A DNA stretch of 64,000 nucleotides from a virus, in the IMG/VR virus record IMGVR_UViG_3300009159_000056, positions 19,992 through 83,991 of that record; one strand, written 5' to 3'. The notes beneath the pieces were generated by a model. That model saw nothing but the letters and a program-made list of their open reading frames with translations. It was not told the DNA's origin and did not search any database. The first letter of the stretch is position 1, and every line of letters begins with the position of its first letter. The position numbers were made by a program, and so were the translations under genes. Positions 1 to 9,767 of the stretch are shown one piece after another.

Positions 1-553
1 GAGTATCGCCTCCAAAACATGATGGTAGATTTGGCCCTGCTGTAGCAAAACTACCACCAGAAGCACCTTGATTGCCAGCAAATCCTAAAAAATATAAAGT
101 TTGTGCTCCTCCTGGACTAGTAGGTAAGGTGCCGGGATTGGCGCCTGTTGGGCCACCTGCAACTGTGTATGTTAATGCATTATATACGATAGATGATGCA
201 GTGCCGGCACTGCCCAAACCGCCGGCACCAACTCCACCAGATCCAACAGTATATGTTAAACTATAAACATTTTCAATTACTGATATAATAGCTATAGCAA
301 CTGAACCAGACGTGCCGCCATTACCTTTATATCCAGCAAGAGCTGGGCTTGACGCCCCGGATGACCCACCACCTACCATTGTTGCTTTAAATTTAGCGCC
401 AGGAACTTGCAATTCCGCTGGAAAATACCAAGTACCTGTCGCGGCAGCAACTTGCAGCGGCCATGCAGTAGTAGCAAACCCACCACCAAGAATAGGTAAC
501 AAAGTACCATAAACTGTCATACTGTCAAAAGTTGAAGCAACTAATTTTGCCAT
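1..553 (-). CDS. Gly-rich tail fibre/adhesin protein, partial (C-terminus outside window)
   Basis: The frame is open from an ATG at 551-553 to the window edge, about 184 residues, and is therefore 3'-truncated here. A good ribosome site (AAGGAG) sits upstream. The N-terminus starts MAKLVASTFDSM and is followed by Gly/Ala/Ser-rich sequence (VGSGGVGAGG, VAGGPTGAN, SPGGAQ) like the Gly-rich end of the next gene. Gly-rich repeats of this kind are common in receptor-binding tips of T4-like fibres. It is the last visible gene of the minus-strand fibre operon. Function is inferred from composition and position only. Confidence 0.75.
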   Translation of the reverse strand, partial: MAKLVASTFDSMTVYGTLLPILGGGFATTAWPLQVAAATGTWYFPAELQVPGAKFKATMVGGGSSGASSPALAGYKGNGGTSGSVAIAIISVIENVYSLTYTVGSGGVGAGGLGSAGTASSIVYNALTYTVAGGPTGANPGTLPTSPGGAQTLYFLGFAGNQGASGGSFATAGPNLPSCFGGDT

Positions 554-569
554 AATTTACTCCTTATAA

Positions 570-3500
570 TTAAAATGGTACTACAGTACTAGAAATAGCA
601 GATGGCGGGAAAGGATCTAAAATATCTAATAAGTTTGTAGAAGGATACGATCGAGCGCCTGCACCTGTTGCTGGCCAAACTAATCTCACCACTCCAAAAC
701 CACCATTTCCTGCACTCGAGGGGGTATTAACATAACCTGGATATCCTACTTGTACATTATATACCGTTGATGGTGTTACGTTATAAGTAATTTTATATCC
801 TAATCCACCACCACCACCACCACCATTGGTAACGCCCCCACCGCCTCCACCGCCATATCCACCACCTCGAGTAGAAGTATTAGATCCAAGAAGAATAGGA
901 GCGTCTAAACCACCACCAGCTCCCATATATGGATAACCAACGTTAGAGTATGAACCACCACCTCCTGGCGAGATAAGTGATCCGCTCGAACCAACAGTTA
1001 CTCGAGCGCCTGCAGTACCGTTAGATCCGGTTCCATAAATACCAACGCCTCCACCACCAGCAGAATTATAAGCTGGCGCGACGCTAGAGCCACCACCGCC
1101 TCCAGCTCCACCAGCTCCTGCAGTTGCTGCAGTTCCAAGATAACTTTGACCAGTACCACCATTAGCTGAATAACCACCAGCTCCTCCTCCACCAGGAGAT
1201 TGTGAAGCAGCTGCTACACCTCCACGACCTCCACCATCACCTACAAAAGTACCACCGCCTCCTGCAGCCAAATTTTGATCAGAATTACCACCACCGCCAT
1301 TAACGACTGTGTTATTATCAAACCAACTATCACCACCAGCTGGTCTACTTTGACCACCACAACCACCGCCGCCAATACAAAGGATGCTTACGTTACTAAC
1401 ATCGGCTGGACACGTCCAAGTGAACGTAGTATAACTATTGCCATATGGATAAACATTTGAACCAAGGTTAACAGTACCAGTGCCTGAAGCACCACGACCA
1501 TAAGATCTACCATCAGAAAAAAATATTGCAGCATTTTGACCACTAGGTGTAGTACTGAGCATTTGATATTCGTTTGGCGAACTATCGCAAATAGTAGCGG
1601 CATGACAAGTTAATAACACTGTAGTTGGCGAACTTGAAAGCGTTGATGTTGGAGGAGTAAATCCAGTAGTACTGTATATTAACCCTCCCGAAATACGAAG
1701 ATTTGAAATATATCCATCAAAATGATTAGTAGTTCCAAGACCATCACCAAGATCTGCTGCAGCGCCAATAAACACAGCTCCTGGATTTCTTACGCCATAG
1801 TAAGTACTGTCTGTAGCAGTAGCACCAGAAGCTAATACACCATTAATGAATAGATAAGAATTAGTATCAGCTGATGACGTAATATACCTTCTCATATAAC
1901 ACAAATGATACCATGTGTTAATTGATAATGCATTAGTAGAAGTAAGTGATAGAATATTCGAAGAATTCCATACAACTTTATTATCAGAACCGATATACAA
2001 TGATGGTGGAGAAAGTCTATCTAAAATACCTGACCAAGATAGACCATTCGCTGCTGGAGCCATTGGATTTTTAAAATCTAAAATATATTGAGTAATACCT
2101 GTTGTGTTTAATCTTACCCAACACTCAACAGTAAAATTATACAATATATCATTATTATCAGAAAACAATACCTGTTCAATTGTTGACTGGCCTGGATATT
2201 GGCCATAACCTTGGTCTAAACTAGTAGGAGCAGTATTACAAATACCATTAGCGGCGCGAAGACTTTTTGGATTATAGAATAAAAATCTACCTGTGCTTTT
2301 GGTAAACAATAAGCTATGCGCAGGGCCACCATAAGTTTTATCATTAAAACTTCCAGTAACACTTAAATTACCATTACTTGTTACTTTAACATAATTACCT
2401 GTATTGAAAGGTGGATGCGTAGTATTTGCTGTTGCTCTTGAGGTTAGAGCAGTTGCTGATTGATCTGGACCAGTAAAAGAAAGTTTAGAATTAATGGCAG
2501 AATCTTCAAAAGCCACCAATGTATTAGCGGCATTATAGTTAGTATTTAATAACATTATAGTACCATACACATTCTCAGGTGGAGCATTTGGAGTTGTATA
2601 TGATGCAGCTGAATAAAGCGTGCGACCCCTAACATATCTAAGATTTGAAATATTGCCAGTAAATGAATTCGTAATAGCGCTCGTAGCAGTTCTACCACCA
2701 ATCATAAAATATCGAGCATTGGAAGCTTCCAACGTGCCAGAACCAGTCAAAGTACCAGTAGTAATTTTAGCTCCATTAATGAAAAGATCAATGGTAGTTC
2801 CGTTTCTAGAAACTACCATATGATACCACGTATTGATACTAAATGCAAAGTTAGCAGCAAAAGTTTGTTCAACTGTACTAATAACTGCAGTAAATGCTAT
2901 TTGAAGAGTACCTGCCACATTTTGGATATACCAATAAAATGGTCCTCTAGTGGCACTTACTAACGTTTCAGCCGTATCATAAAACGCTGAAACGATACCA
3001 GCCGTAACGCCACCCGTTGGCAAAACTGTTGGATATATCCAACATTCTAATGAAAAATTATCATTTTTTGGTCGTAGTATAGGTATGTTGTTTAAACAAA
3101 CACGAAAAATAGTTGTACCACTAAAATATAAACTACCTTGATATGATGAATTAAGATCAACTTCATTTAATGATTCAACACGTAATTTACCATTAGCATA
3201 TCGTTTTTTAGCAGCGTATGGTGTAGGTTGTGGAGAAAATGGAACAACGGTATTGCTACTGACTACAGCGCCAACAGCTGTTAGTGTACCACCAACCTTA
3301 TCAAAACTAACGTTAGCAGAAGCTGCTACTAAATATTGTGTATTCGAACTAATTACACCTAATTCTCTTCTTGGAACAACAAAACATCTTTTAGAATTAG
3401 AATGGGTTACTGCTGTTGGTTGAGCGTTAGAAACATGCCTAGATGTATATAATGCCATACCATGAAGGTGTCTTAAATTAGAAAGATATCCAACAAATCC

Positions 3501-4028
3501 AGCACTGAACGCTGCAACTTGACCAACTATTGGTCTACTAGCTGTAGCTGTGTAAGTAAGGGCGTCCGCATTCGAATTTTCTAAATACCCATTTAAATAT
3601 AATTTTAAATTGTGTTGAGTTTCAGTCACATTGTTTGCCAGCTGATCTCTCACGAGAGCAAAATGATACCAATTATTTTGTTGAATGATAGAGGGACCTA
3701 TCATTACCTGTGTACCATTAAGAACAACTCTAAGTTGTGTATTACCTGCTACACCAACCGTATTTAACTGTATAGTTGGTGCTGCGCCAGTATAATCTAG
3801 TATAGTTTGACCAGCAATAGTGGTAGTATTTGTAGTATAAAACCAACCTTCAATAGTGTATGGTAAAGTGCCAATCGCAGTTAGTGAGCCGACGATTGTC
3901 GAATACACACCTGCTGCTCCTGTATACTGCAAACTATATGTGTTCGATATTCCAGTGTATTCGTCAAGCGAACCGAATTTGTTATCAACATAATAAGTAC
4001 CAGTATTACTAATCTTATATAAAGCCAT
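570..4028 (-). CDS. Large adhesin with three LamG-like domains and Gly-rich C-terminus
   Basis: This 1152-aa protein shows three concanavalin/LamG-like units, roughly residues 30-200, 290-500 and 610-840. Each has a 'W-F/I-Y' core strand (TIEGWFYTT, LECWIYPT, VECWVRLN), a 'NTWYHMVV'-type strand, an 'LFING' strand and an 'ISNLRYV.G..LY' strand. Residues about 880-1120 are extremely Gly-rich (GGGGAGG, GGGGGGG). LamG folds typically bind glycans, and Gly-rich tips bind receptors in T4-like phages. A role as a virion adhesin is therefore an inference. Its start codon overlaps the stop of the upstream gene (TAATG). Confidence 0.8.
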   Translation of the reverse strand: MALYKISNTGTYYVDNKFGSLDEYTGISNTYSLQYTGAAGVYSTIVGSLTAIGTLPYTIEGWFYTTNTTTIAGQTILDYTGAAPTIQLNTVGVAGNTQLRVVLNGTQVMIGPSIIQQNNWYHFALVRDQLANNVTETQHNLKLYLNGYLENSNADALTYTATASRPIVGQVAAFSAGFVGYLSNLRHLHGMALYTSRHVSNAQPTAVTHSNSKRCFVVPRRELGVISSNTQYLVAASANVSFDKVGGTLTAVGAVVSSNTVVPFSPQPTPYAAKKRYANGKLRVESLNEVDLNSSYQGSLYFSGTTIFRVCLNNIPILRPKNDNFSLECWIYPTVLPTGGVTAGIVSAFYDTAETLVSATRGPFYWYIQNVAGTLQIAFTAVISTVEQTFAANFAFSINTWYHMVVSRNGTTIDLFINGAKITTGTLTGSGTLEASNARYFMIGGRTATSAITNSFTGNISNLRYVRGRTLYSAASYTTPNAPPENVYGTIMLLNTNYNAANTLVAFEDSAINSKLSFTGPDQSATALTSRATANTTHPPFNTGNYVKVTSNGNLSVTGSFNDKTYGGPAHSLLFTKSTGRFLFYNPKSLRAANGICNTAPTSLDQGYGQYPGQSTIEQVLFSDNNDILYNFTVECWVRLNTTGITQYILDFKNPMAPAANGLSWSGILDRLSPPSLYIGSDNKVVWNSSNILSLTSTNALSINTWYHLCYMRRYITSSADTNSYLFINGVLASGATATDSTYYGVRNPGAVFIGAAADLGDGLGTTNHFDGYISNLRISGGLIYSTTGFTPPTSTLSSSPTTVLLTCHAATICDSSPNEYQMLSTTPSGQNAAIFFSDGRSYGRGASGTGTVNLGSNVYPYGNSYTTFTWTCPADVSNVSILCIGGGGCGGQSRPAGGDSWFDNNTVVNGGGGNSDQNLAAGGGGTFVGDGGGRGGVAAASQSPGGGGAGGYSANGGTGQSYLGTAATAGAGGAGGGGGSSVAPAYNSAGGGGVGIYGTGSNGTAGARVTVGSSGSLISPGGGGSYSNVGYPYMGAGGGLDAPILLGSNTSTRGGGYGGGGGGGVTNGGGGGGGLGYKITYNVTPSTVYNVQVGYPGYVNTPSSAGNGGFGVVRLVWPATGAGARSYPSTNLLDILDPFPPSAISSTVVPF

Positions 4029-5113
4029 TATATGAACACCAAATCTACACTGCTGGTTGAAGTATTATAATATGTATATGATGTGTTAGCACCGCTCGAA
4101 TTAGTAGTTACCAAATTACTATAAACTACAGCGTTAGCAACTACGTTACCTGTAAACGTGATAGTATTAGAAAACGATTGAGTATTAGTCCAAGCAATTT
4201 GATCAGTGGCAGCAATACCACCACCACCACCACCAGAAGCAGCTGCCCAGTAAACGTTAGCGCCAGCGCCGCCAGAAGTAAGAACATGAGTAGCAGTGCC
4301 AACAGAACCATTAGCAGAAATTGTATTCGTGCTGAGAATTGCACCGTTAAACGTGATAGTATTAGAAAACGATTGAGTATTAGTCCAAGCAATTTGGTTA
4401 GTTGCTGCAAGACCACCACCACCTGAAACTGTTGACCAATAAACGTTACCATTACCATCAGAAGTTAAATTTTGTCCTGCAGTTCCCCAAACACCGTTTG
4501 CTTGAATACCAGAGCCGTTGGTGAAAATTAAATCTCCAAGAGCATCAATAACTATCTGAGCTTTAGCATACATATTTGTCGTAAAATATGTGTTAGTTGC
4601 ATTAAAATTTAAATTACCGCCGATGGTAAAATTGCCACTAGTATTGACAGCGTAAGAAGGTAACGTAGACCAATAAGGAGCGCCAGTTACACCATTAGAA
4701 GTCAATATATATCCAGAAGTTCCTACGCTACCATTAGCTGATAGTGGTATGTTTGGTATTGTTATTTGTGTAGAATTTGCGATAAACGACGACCCAATAG
4801 TATAAGAAGCAGCGTTTATTGTACCTGTGTGATAAGCACCAGTCGTGTTAGCTATAAATGATGCACCGACTGTGTAAGAAGCAGCATTAACAGTGCCTGT
4901 GTATACACCCGTAGTATTTGCAGTAGTAACAGCATTAATGCTTAACGAAGATGAGTTCATATAAGCATTAATTGTGTTATTACCAATAAACAAAGTAGTT
5001 ACGTTCGCGAGAATACCACCAGTACCAGTAGTATTATTACTCGTACCTACATAAACAGAGGTATCGACATTCGCTGTACCATAAATTCTAGTTCCACTTT
5101 GAAGTTTTGCCAT
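4028..5113 (-). CDS. Modular tail fibre-like protein
   Basis: The 361-aa protein is Ala/Asn/Thr/Ser-rich. It contains several copies of a module of the type 'GS.GT.GYILTSNG....YWS' (around residues 125-150, 210-235, 265-295) and the block 'IAWTNTQSFSNTITF' twice. The same modules occur in the proteins at 6020-7081 and 7335-9143, so these fibres share building blocks. Its C-terminus (YYNTSTSSVDLVFI) resembles that of the 353-aa fibre (YYNETLGTLDTVFG). It is probably a virion fibre component. An AATAAATA late-type box lies just upstream (5134-5141). Confidence 0.7.
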   Translation of the reverse strand: MAKLQSGTRIYGTANVDTSVYVGTSNNTTGTGGILANVTTLFIGNNTINAYMNSSSLSINAVTTANTTGVYTGTVNAASYTVGASFIANTTGAYHTGTINAASYTIGSSFIANSTQITIPNIPLSANGSVGTSGYILTSNGVTGAPYWSTLPSYAVNTSGNFTIGGNLNFNATNTYFTTNMYAKAQIVIDALGDLIFTNGSGIQANGVWGTAGQNLTSDGNGNVYWSTVSGGGGLAATNQIAWTNTQSFSNTITFNGAILSTNTISANGSVGTATHVLTSGGAGANVYWAAASGGGGGGIAATDQIAWTNTQSFSNTITFTGNVVANAVVYSNLVTTNSSGANTSYTYYNTSTSSVDLVFI

Positions 5114-5133
5114 TTGTCTACCTATTTTTTAAC

Positions 5134-5141
5134 TATTTATT
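5134..5141 (-). promoter_or_regulatory. Putative T4-type late promoter box (AATAAATA)
   Basis: One mismatch to the T4 late consensus TATAAATA. It lies about 20-30 nt before the start of the 361-aa fibre gene, in the short gap between genes. Confidence 0.45.
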
Positions 5142-5144
5142 AGT

Positions 5145-6020
5145 TTAAACTATACCTGTCTGTTCATCAAATACGCCAGCAATAAGATAACTACCAGTTG
5201 AGTACTGTTGTCTTTTTATAGAAAATGAAGGTATAACAGAGTTAGTAGTCGTTGAAGAGCCATTATTTGTTATTGAAAAGCCAACGCCTCCGGCTGTTCC
5301 GTTATCTATAATTGTTGAATTTTGACAAGTAAGAAGAACAGTATTTGTAATATTCGATAACGGTCCTAATGGACTAAATGCTGAAGTATATACTGCTGTG
5401 CCCTTTACAATTCTAAAATTACTAAAATATCCAGCTTGGGCGTAGTTAAATCCAGTTTGTGGATTGTTTATAGCAAACGTTTGATTAAGAAAAGTAGCGC
5501 TGTTTGTTACAGTACCTACGCTAGCTCCATTCAAATACATAGTTATAGTAGTTCCGCTTCTAACTACTGCTAAATGATGCCATGAATTTAATGTAAGACC
5601 ACTGCTACCATTTATTGCTATAGATCCAGCGGTTATTGAAAATTGAGGAACTCCTGATGTTGATAAAAATAAACAGGGTGTATTAGAAACAACACCACCA
5701 TTAGTTCTGTAATCCCATATACAACTCGTAAGAGCATTCCATGCTGTTGGATATACCCAAGTTTCAATTGTAAAATTACCAGCACCAAGAGCTAAAGTGG
5801 TAGAAGTACCAGCAGACAAATATTTACCAAGACTACTACTAAACAAAACAGAATATGAATTATTTGGTATCGTAACCTCATCATATATACCAGCTATGGT
5901 ATGAGTACCGTCGCTATCTTGTTGAGTTGTTTTTCCTGTTAATCCTGTAACCTCATCAAATACACCAGTATTTTGTATTGAAAAATTACCAGACGAATTT
6001 AATCTAGAAACTAGAGCCAT
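5145..6020 (-). CDS. Single LamG-like domain adhesin
   Basis: In this 291-aa protein residues about 55-220 form one LamG-like unit: FTIETWVYPT, SLTLNSWHHLAVVRSG, MYLNGASVG and YFSNFRIVKGTAVYT. These strands match the order seen three times in the 1152-aa protein. Flanking short repeats of the form 'FSI...TG.F/YDEVTG' occur at both ends (IQNTGVFDEVTG, GTHTIAGIYDEV, YLIAGVFDEQTG). This may be a small decoration or fibre-tip protein. Function is inferred from fold and location. Confidence 0.7.
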   Translation of the reverse strand: MALVSRLNSSGNFSIQNTGVFDEVTGLTGKTTQQDSDGTHTIAGIYDEVTIPNNSYSVLFSSSLGKYLSAGTSTTLALGAGNFTIETWVYPTAWNALTSCIWDYRTNGGVVSNTPCLFLSTSGVPQFSITAGSIAINGSSGLTLNSWHHLAVVRSGTTITMYLNGASVGTVTNSATFLNQTFAINNPQTGFNYAQAGYFSNFRIVKGTAVYTSAFSPLGPLSNITNTVLLTCQNSTIIDNGTAGGVGFSITNNGSSTTTNSVIPSFSIKRQQYSTGSYLIAGVFDEQTGIV

Positions 6021-7081
6021 TATCCAAATACCGTATCAAGAGTCCCAAGAGTTTCATTATAATACATATACACTACGCTTATATTCGTTGAGTTAGCAAA
6101 GCCGACACGTCCATCGGTATATATGTTGTCGCTTACGCCCAAACCGCCAGTAATTTTAACTGCACCAGAAGTATTATTACCTGATGTTGTTGTGTTCGAA
6201 AATGTATGAACGTTAGTCCAAGTAAATGTGTTAGAAACAGAAACTGTTGCAGTAGCGGTGCCAGTGTATGATGTAGAATTAATTGTTGCAAATACTGTAC
6301 TATTACCAATAAGAATAGTTGTGACATTGGCGCTTACAGAATTACCAGCAGCTCCAGGAACAGAGCCTACCGTATACATAGTACCGAATACGTTGTTGGT
6401 ACCAGTAAAGTTTAAGTTGCCTGATAAAATTCTTGATTCTGTGTTTTGAACGTAGCTAGCAGCTGCAACAGCTCCTAATCTACTCGAATCATATGCTACG
6501 TTACCAGAGCCAGAAATAGAAGTTAGACCACCACCGCCAGTTACAGTAGACCAGTAAATATTAGAACTACCATTAGATGTTAATACTTGACCTGCAGTAC
6601 CTTGGGAACCAGTCGAATCAAGGATAGTAACACCAGTAGGAATATTTAACCCACCGCCGTGACTAGTTCTAACAGCAAAATTGAGATTACTTGTTATACT
6701 GTTAGCGTATATTGAAAATACAGGTCTGGGACCATAAGCTGTATTTGTTGTATAAAATACAAAGTTATCATCGTTTTGATTAATAAAAAAAGAATAAGCA
6801 GTTGTATTAATCGTTTGAAAACGTAAAGCTTTATCATTATTGTGTGTGACTGTATTTGCAAATGTTTGTGTATTCGTCCACGTATACTGAGCATCCTGGT
6901 TTACGCCACCAGTACTAGTAAGTGTAATTAAAGCTGAGCCATTTGATGAATAAAGAATACCGTCGGCCATATTCAGCGCTAGTTCGCCAGCTGCTATATA
7001 TGTGCTATTACTTGTACTGGTTACGTTTGGAGTGCGAGCACTTACAGAAGTTCTCTTTACTTGAAATACATTATTAGCCAT
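6020..7081 (-). CDS. Tail fibre-like protein
   Basis: The N-terminus of this 353-aa protein (NVFQVKRTSV...IAAGELALNMADG) is the typical 'GELALN..DG' opening of many phage fibre proteins and resembles the 602-aa fibre's opening (IQIKRS...LSNGEFAF). Downstream are the shared module 'GTAGQVLTSNGSSNIYWST' and the blocks WTNTQTFANTV and WTNVHTFSNT. It overlaps the next gene by TAATG, consistent with co-translation within the fibre operon. Confidence 0.7.
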   Translation of the reverse strand: MANNVFQVKRTSVSARTPNVTSTSNSTYIAAGELALNMADGILYSSNGSALITLTSTGGVNQDAQYTWTNTQTFANTVTHNNDKALRFQTINTTAYSFFINQNDDNFVFYTTNTAYGPRPVFSIYANSITSNLNFAVRTSHGGGLNIPTGVTILDSTGSQGTAGQVLTSNGSSNIYWSTVTGGGGLTSISGSGNVAYDSSRLGAVAAASYVQNTESRILSGNLNFTGTNNVFGTMYTVGSVPGAAGNSVSANVTTILIGNSTVFATINSTSYTGTATATVSVSNTFTWTNVHTFSNTTTSGNNTSGAVKITGGLGVSDNIYTDGRVGFANSTNISVVYMYYNETLGTLDTVFG

Positions 7082-7112
7082 ATGGCTCCCTCATAAACGG
7101 TATATACCGAGG

Positions 7113-7307
7113 TTAGAATACTTCTACTTCTTTTTTTGGAGCTTTCTTATCTAAGGAAGCTTTCATTTTTTGATTTTCTATTTGAAGACTAGCGATTAAC
7201 TTTTCAGCAATCGCTAGCCTTGTTTGCATCATTATTTCAGAACGAGTCAGTTCTTCAATTTTTTTACTCATCATTTCAATATAAACATTGACAAATTCTT
7301 CATTCAT
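7113..7307 (-). CDS. Small coiled-coil protein
   Basis: This 64-aa acidic/basic helical protein (IEMMSKKIEELTRSEIMMQTRLAIAEKL) has a heptad-like pattern over most of its length and a Lys-rich end. It sits between two fibre genes, as does the 71-aa coiled-coil protein at 12831-13046. It could be a fibre assembly or oligomerisation factor, but no family is recognised. Confidence 0.55.
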   Translation of the reverse strand: MNEEFVNVYIEMMSKKIEELTRSEIMMQTRLAIAEKLIASLQIENQKMKASLDKKAPKKEVEVF

Positions 7308-7334
7308 AGGTATAATAATCCTGTAACGAATATA

Positions 7335-9143
7335 TTAGAACGTACCACCATCAAGTGTACCATATGCAGGTAGGTTATTAGTAATCTGCAGTACTTGACC
7401 ATTTGCTACAGATGCAGGGACAGCCAGCTTACTTAGAGCGGTAGTAGTTGAAGCATAAAGTATATCACCAACCGTATACCCAGTTTGGCCAGTGCCACCA
7501 TAAGTAGCAGCAAGAGCAGTAGATAAGCTTAAAGTATTAGCAACAAGAGCAACTGATACAGTAGAGTTTGCAGTAATATTTGTTACAGTAGAATTTGCAA
7601 TTAATGCACTACTGTTTAAGTATGAATTAAGCGTACCTTTATTATAACCACCTGCAGTATCATCAACCACACCTGTTGGTTCTGTAGTTGATGAAAACAG
7701 AGTAAATATAGGATTAGTTAAGCTGGCACCCACGGCATCATGTTTTCTGACCATACCAGAATAGTATACAGTGCTACTATTACCAGAAACGCCATAAAAA
7801 CCAATATCAGTAGTATCTGCAGTGCTATTACCGTTAGCTAATCTAATGTTAGCATCTTTAACAATTAAAGTAGTAGTATCGATACTTGTTAGAGTACCGC
7901 TGACAGTCAAGTTACCAGCAACTACAACGTCTCTAACATTTAATTGACCAGAGTTAATTTGAACATTTGCCGCTGATATGGTTACATTCGAATTCATAGT
8001 AATAGTAGCGCCATCAGCAGCTGTAATAGTATTAGCTTTAACTGTATTAGCAATTATACTATTAGAGCCACCAAAAGTAAGGGTATTTGAACTGTCTACG
8101 CTTATTGAAGAGTTACCGATAAAGATAGTATTACCAGAAACGTAAAGAGAAGCCCATTTTAAGCTGGAATTACCTAGAGTATAGGTAGCATCAGCAGCTG
8201 GTATAAAGTTAGATATAATTTTTCCAGCAAATACAGCGTTACTGTTAAATACAGTATTCGTGCCACCGAATGTAGAATTACCTGTATAAGAACCATTTCT
8301 GGAAAGCGTATCAGCCATTGCATTAGAATAAGCATTTGCAGCTTTATCGCTAGCATATGTATTGAGATCTCCAGCAGTATTACCGCCGACAGCTGAAGCA
8401 TTAGATGCAAGCCCGCTGAAAGATGTAGAATTGATGGTAGAATTAACTGTACTATTACCGATACTTAAAGTGCCGAAATTTTGATCTGAGATAAAAGTAA
8501 GTCTACTATTAGATCCCATAGTTCCAGAATTATTAAACTGGATATATGTGTTAGACCCACTAACAGAAGAGCTAGCAGGAGCCGCCGCCCAATAAGCTAC
8601 AGAACCATTAGAATACAGTACATCACCTGCAGTACCAACAGTAGTATTAGCTTTCAAAGCGCCAGTAATAGTTAGCGAACCAGCGCTAACGTTATTTTGT
8701 ACTGATAAAGTATTTGACGATTTATCGAAAGTAAAGGCTGAATTGCCTTGTAGTGCTCCGGAATCGTTGAACTGAACTTGTGTATTAGAGCCACCAATTG
8801 TAAGACCTGCAGTTATATCTGTCCAGTAAACGTTATTAACACCACCGCCAGAAACAAGCGCCTGACCTACCGAACCAAAACCGCCATTAGCATATACTTT
8901 TTCCAGCGTTGCATTCGATACTTTAATAGCATCTAACCAGCTAGTATTATTGGCGACAAGAGCTTGATTAGCTGTTAATGTTCCAGGGGATTGCTGACCA
9001 GCAATTCTTATATTACTAGAACCATCAGGAGCGCCGATCCAAAGTGTATTGCTGTTACCACTGAATGCGAATTCGCCGTTTGATAATGCAGGTATTACTG
9101 CATTCGTAGCAGAGCGTTTAATTTGAATTTTGTTGTCAGCCAT
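7335..9143 (-). CDS. Tail fibre protein with repeated TSNG/YW modules
   Basis: The N-terminus of this 602-aa protein (NKIQIKRSATN...LSNGEFAFSG) matches the fibre-opening motif seen in the 353-aa protein. It carries 'GSVGQALVSGGGVNNVYW' and 'GTAGDVLYSNGSVAYW' modules, repeated 'IG(N)STVNSTINSTSFSG' and 'YTLGNSSLKWASLYVSGNTIFIG' segments. The last of these recurs in the 1019-aa protein. Low complexity (Ser/Asn/Thr/Ala) is typical of beta-structured fibres. It is assigned as a virion fibre by composition and position. Confidence 0.7.
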   Translation of the reverse strand: MADNKIQIKRSATNAVIPALSNGEFAFSGNSNTLWIGAPDGSSNIRIAGQQSPGTLTANQALVANNTSWLDAIKVSNATLEKVYANGGFGSVGQALVSGGGVNNVYWTDITAGLTIGGSNTQVQFNDSGALQGNSAFTFDKSSNTLSVQNNVSAGSLTITGALKANTTVGTAGDVLYSNGSVAYWAAAPASSSVSGSNTYIQFNNSGTMGSNSRLTFISDQNFGTLSIGNSTVNSTINSTSFSGLASNASAVGGNTAGDLNTYASDKAANAYSNAMADTLSRNGSYTGNSTFGGTNTVFNSNAVFAGKIISNFIPAADATYTLGNSSLKWASLYVSGNTIFIGNSSISVDSSNTLTFGGSNSIIANTVKANTITAADGATITMNSNVTISAANVQINSGQLNVRDVVVAGNLTVSGTLTSIDTTTLIVKDANIRLANGNSTADTTDIGFYGVSGNSSTVYYSGMVRKHDAVGASLTNPIFTLFSSTTEPTGVVDDTAGGYNKGTLNSYLNSSALIANSTVTNITANSTVSVALVANTLSLSTALAATYGGTGQTGYTVGDILYASTTTALSKLAVPASVANGQVLQITNNLPAYGTLDGGTF

Positions 9144-9173
9144 TATCTTTCTCCTTTATTAATTAATCATAAT

Positions 9174-9443
9174 TTAGAAAGATCCGCCATCTATCGATGA
9201 AACGATCACAGTAATTTGTTTTACTTCATATTTATCTGTTGTGGCGTTGTACACTAATGTATCTCCATCAGCAGGATTACCTTCAACAACGTCTAACAAA
9301 TTGTGGATATAATTTTGATTTACAGAAGCTAAATTATTTTTAAGTGTAACTGGAGAACCAGATACGCCTGAAAATGGAGTTTTAATATCGGCAGTTATAG
9401 AATTGATAGCTGGATTTTTGACAACAGCTTTAATAGTCGTCAT
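9174..9443 (-). CDS. Small virion-associated protein, unknown
   Basis: This 89-aa protein ends in GDTLVYNATTDKYEVKQ, a motif common at the ends of fibre modules ('LVYN..T.KWE'). It lies between fibre genes and overlaps the stop of the following gene. Probably a structural accessory protein. The specific function is not recognised. Confidence 0.55.
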   Translation of the reverse strand: MTTIKAVVKNPAINSITADIKTPFSGVSGSPVTLKNNLASVNQNYIHNLLDVVEGNPADGDTLVYNATTDKYEVKQITVIVSSIDGGSF

Positions 9444-9766
9444 TATACAGAAACCCTCGGTGTAACAGTAACGATACCTTCAATAATTCGATTTACATTA
9501 TTTAGTGAATCTGTTAAAAGGACATCATAAACATATCTGCCAGCAGTTAATGAAGAAGAATTGCTAGAATTCATAGATAACAAAACTATACCTTCACTTA
9601 AAGTAACTACGAAACTTTTATATGTTGATGATGTGTAACTCTTACGCATTTGAGCTAAACCAGTATAACCACTAAGGTCTAATGGATTATTTTCTTCATC
9701 CGTCAATACGATTTCAGTATTAAACGTAGTTCCCTGATCTATAGTTATGTTAGCTTTTGTTGCCAT
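9443..9766 (-). CDS. Small beta-rich structural protein
   Basis: The 107-aa sequence opens with ANITIDQGTTFNTEIVLTDEENNPLDLSGYTGLAQMRKSY. That pattern resembles the beta-sandwich (BppU-like N-terminal) domains attached to phage baseplates: 'QG.TF...I.L.D....P.DLSG', then an 'ARMQ/AQMR' strand. The end (AGRYVYDVLLTD...NRIIEGIVTVTP) fits the same fold. It sits directly after the 1019-aa fibre. A baseplate or fibre-anchor role is inferred. Confidence 0.6.
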   Translation of the reverse strand: MATKANITIDQGTTFNTEIVLTDEENNPLDLSGYTGLAQMRKSYTSSTYKSFVVTLSEGIVLLSMNSSNSSSLTAGRYVYDVLLTDSLNNVNRIIEGIVTVTPRVSV

Positions 9767-9767
9767 G

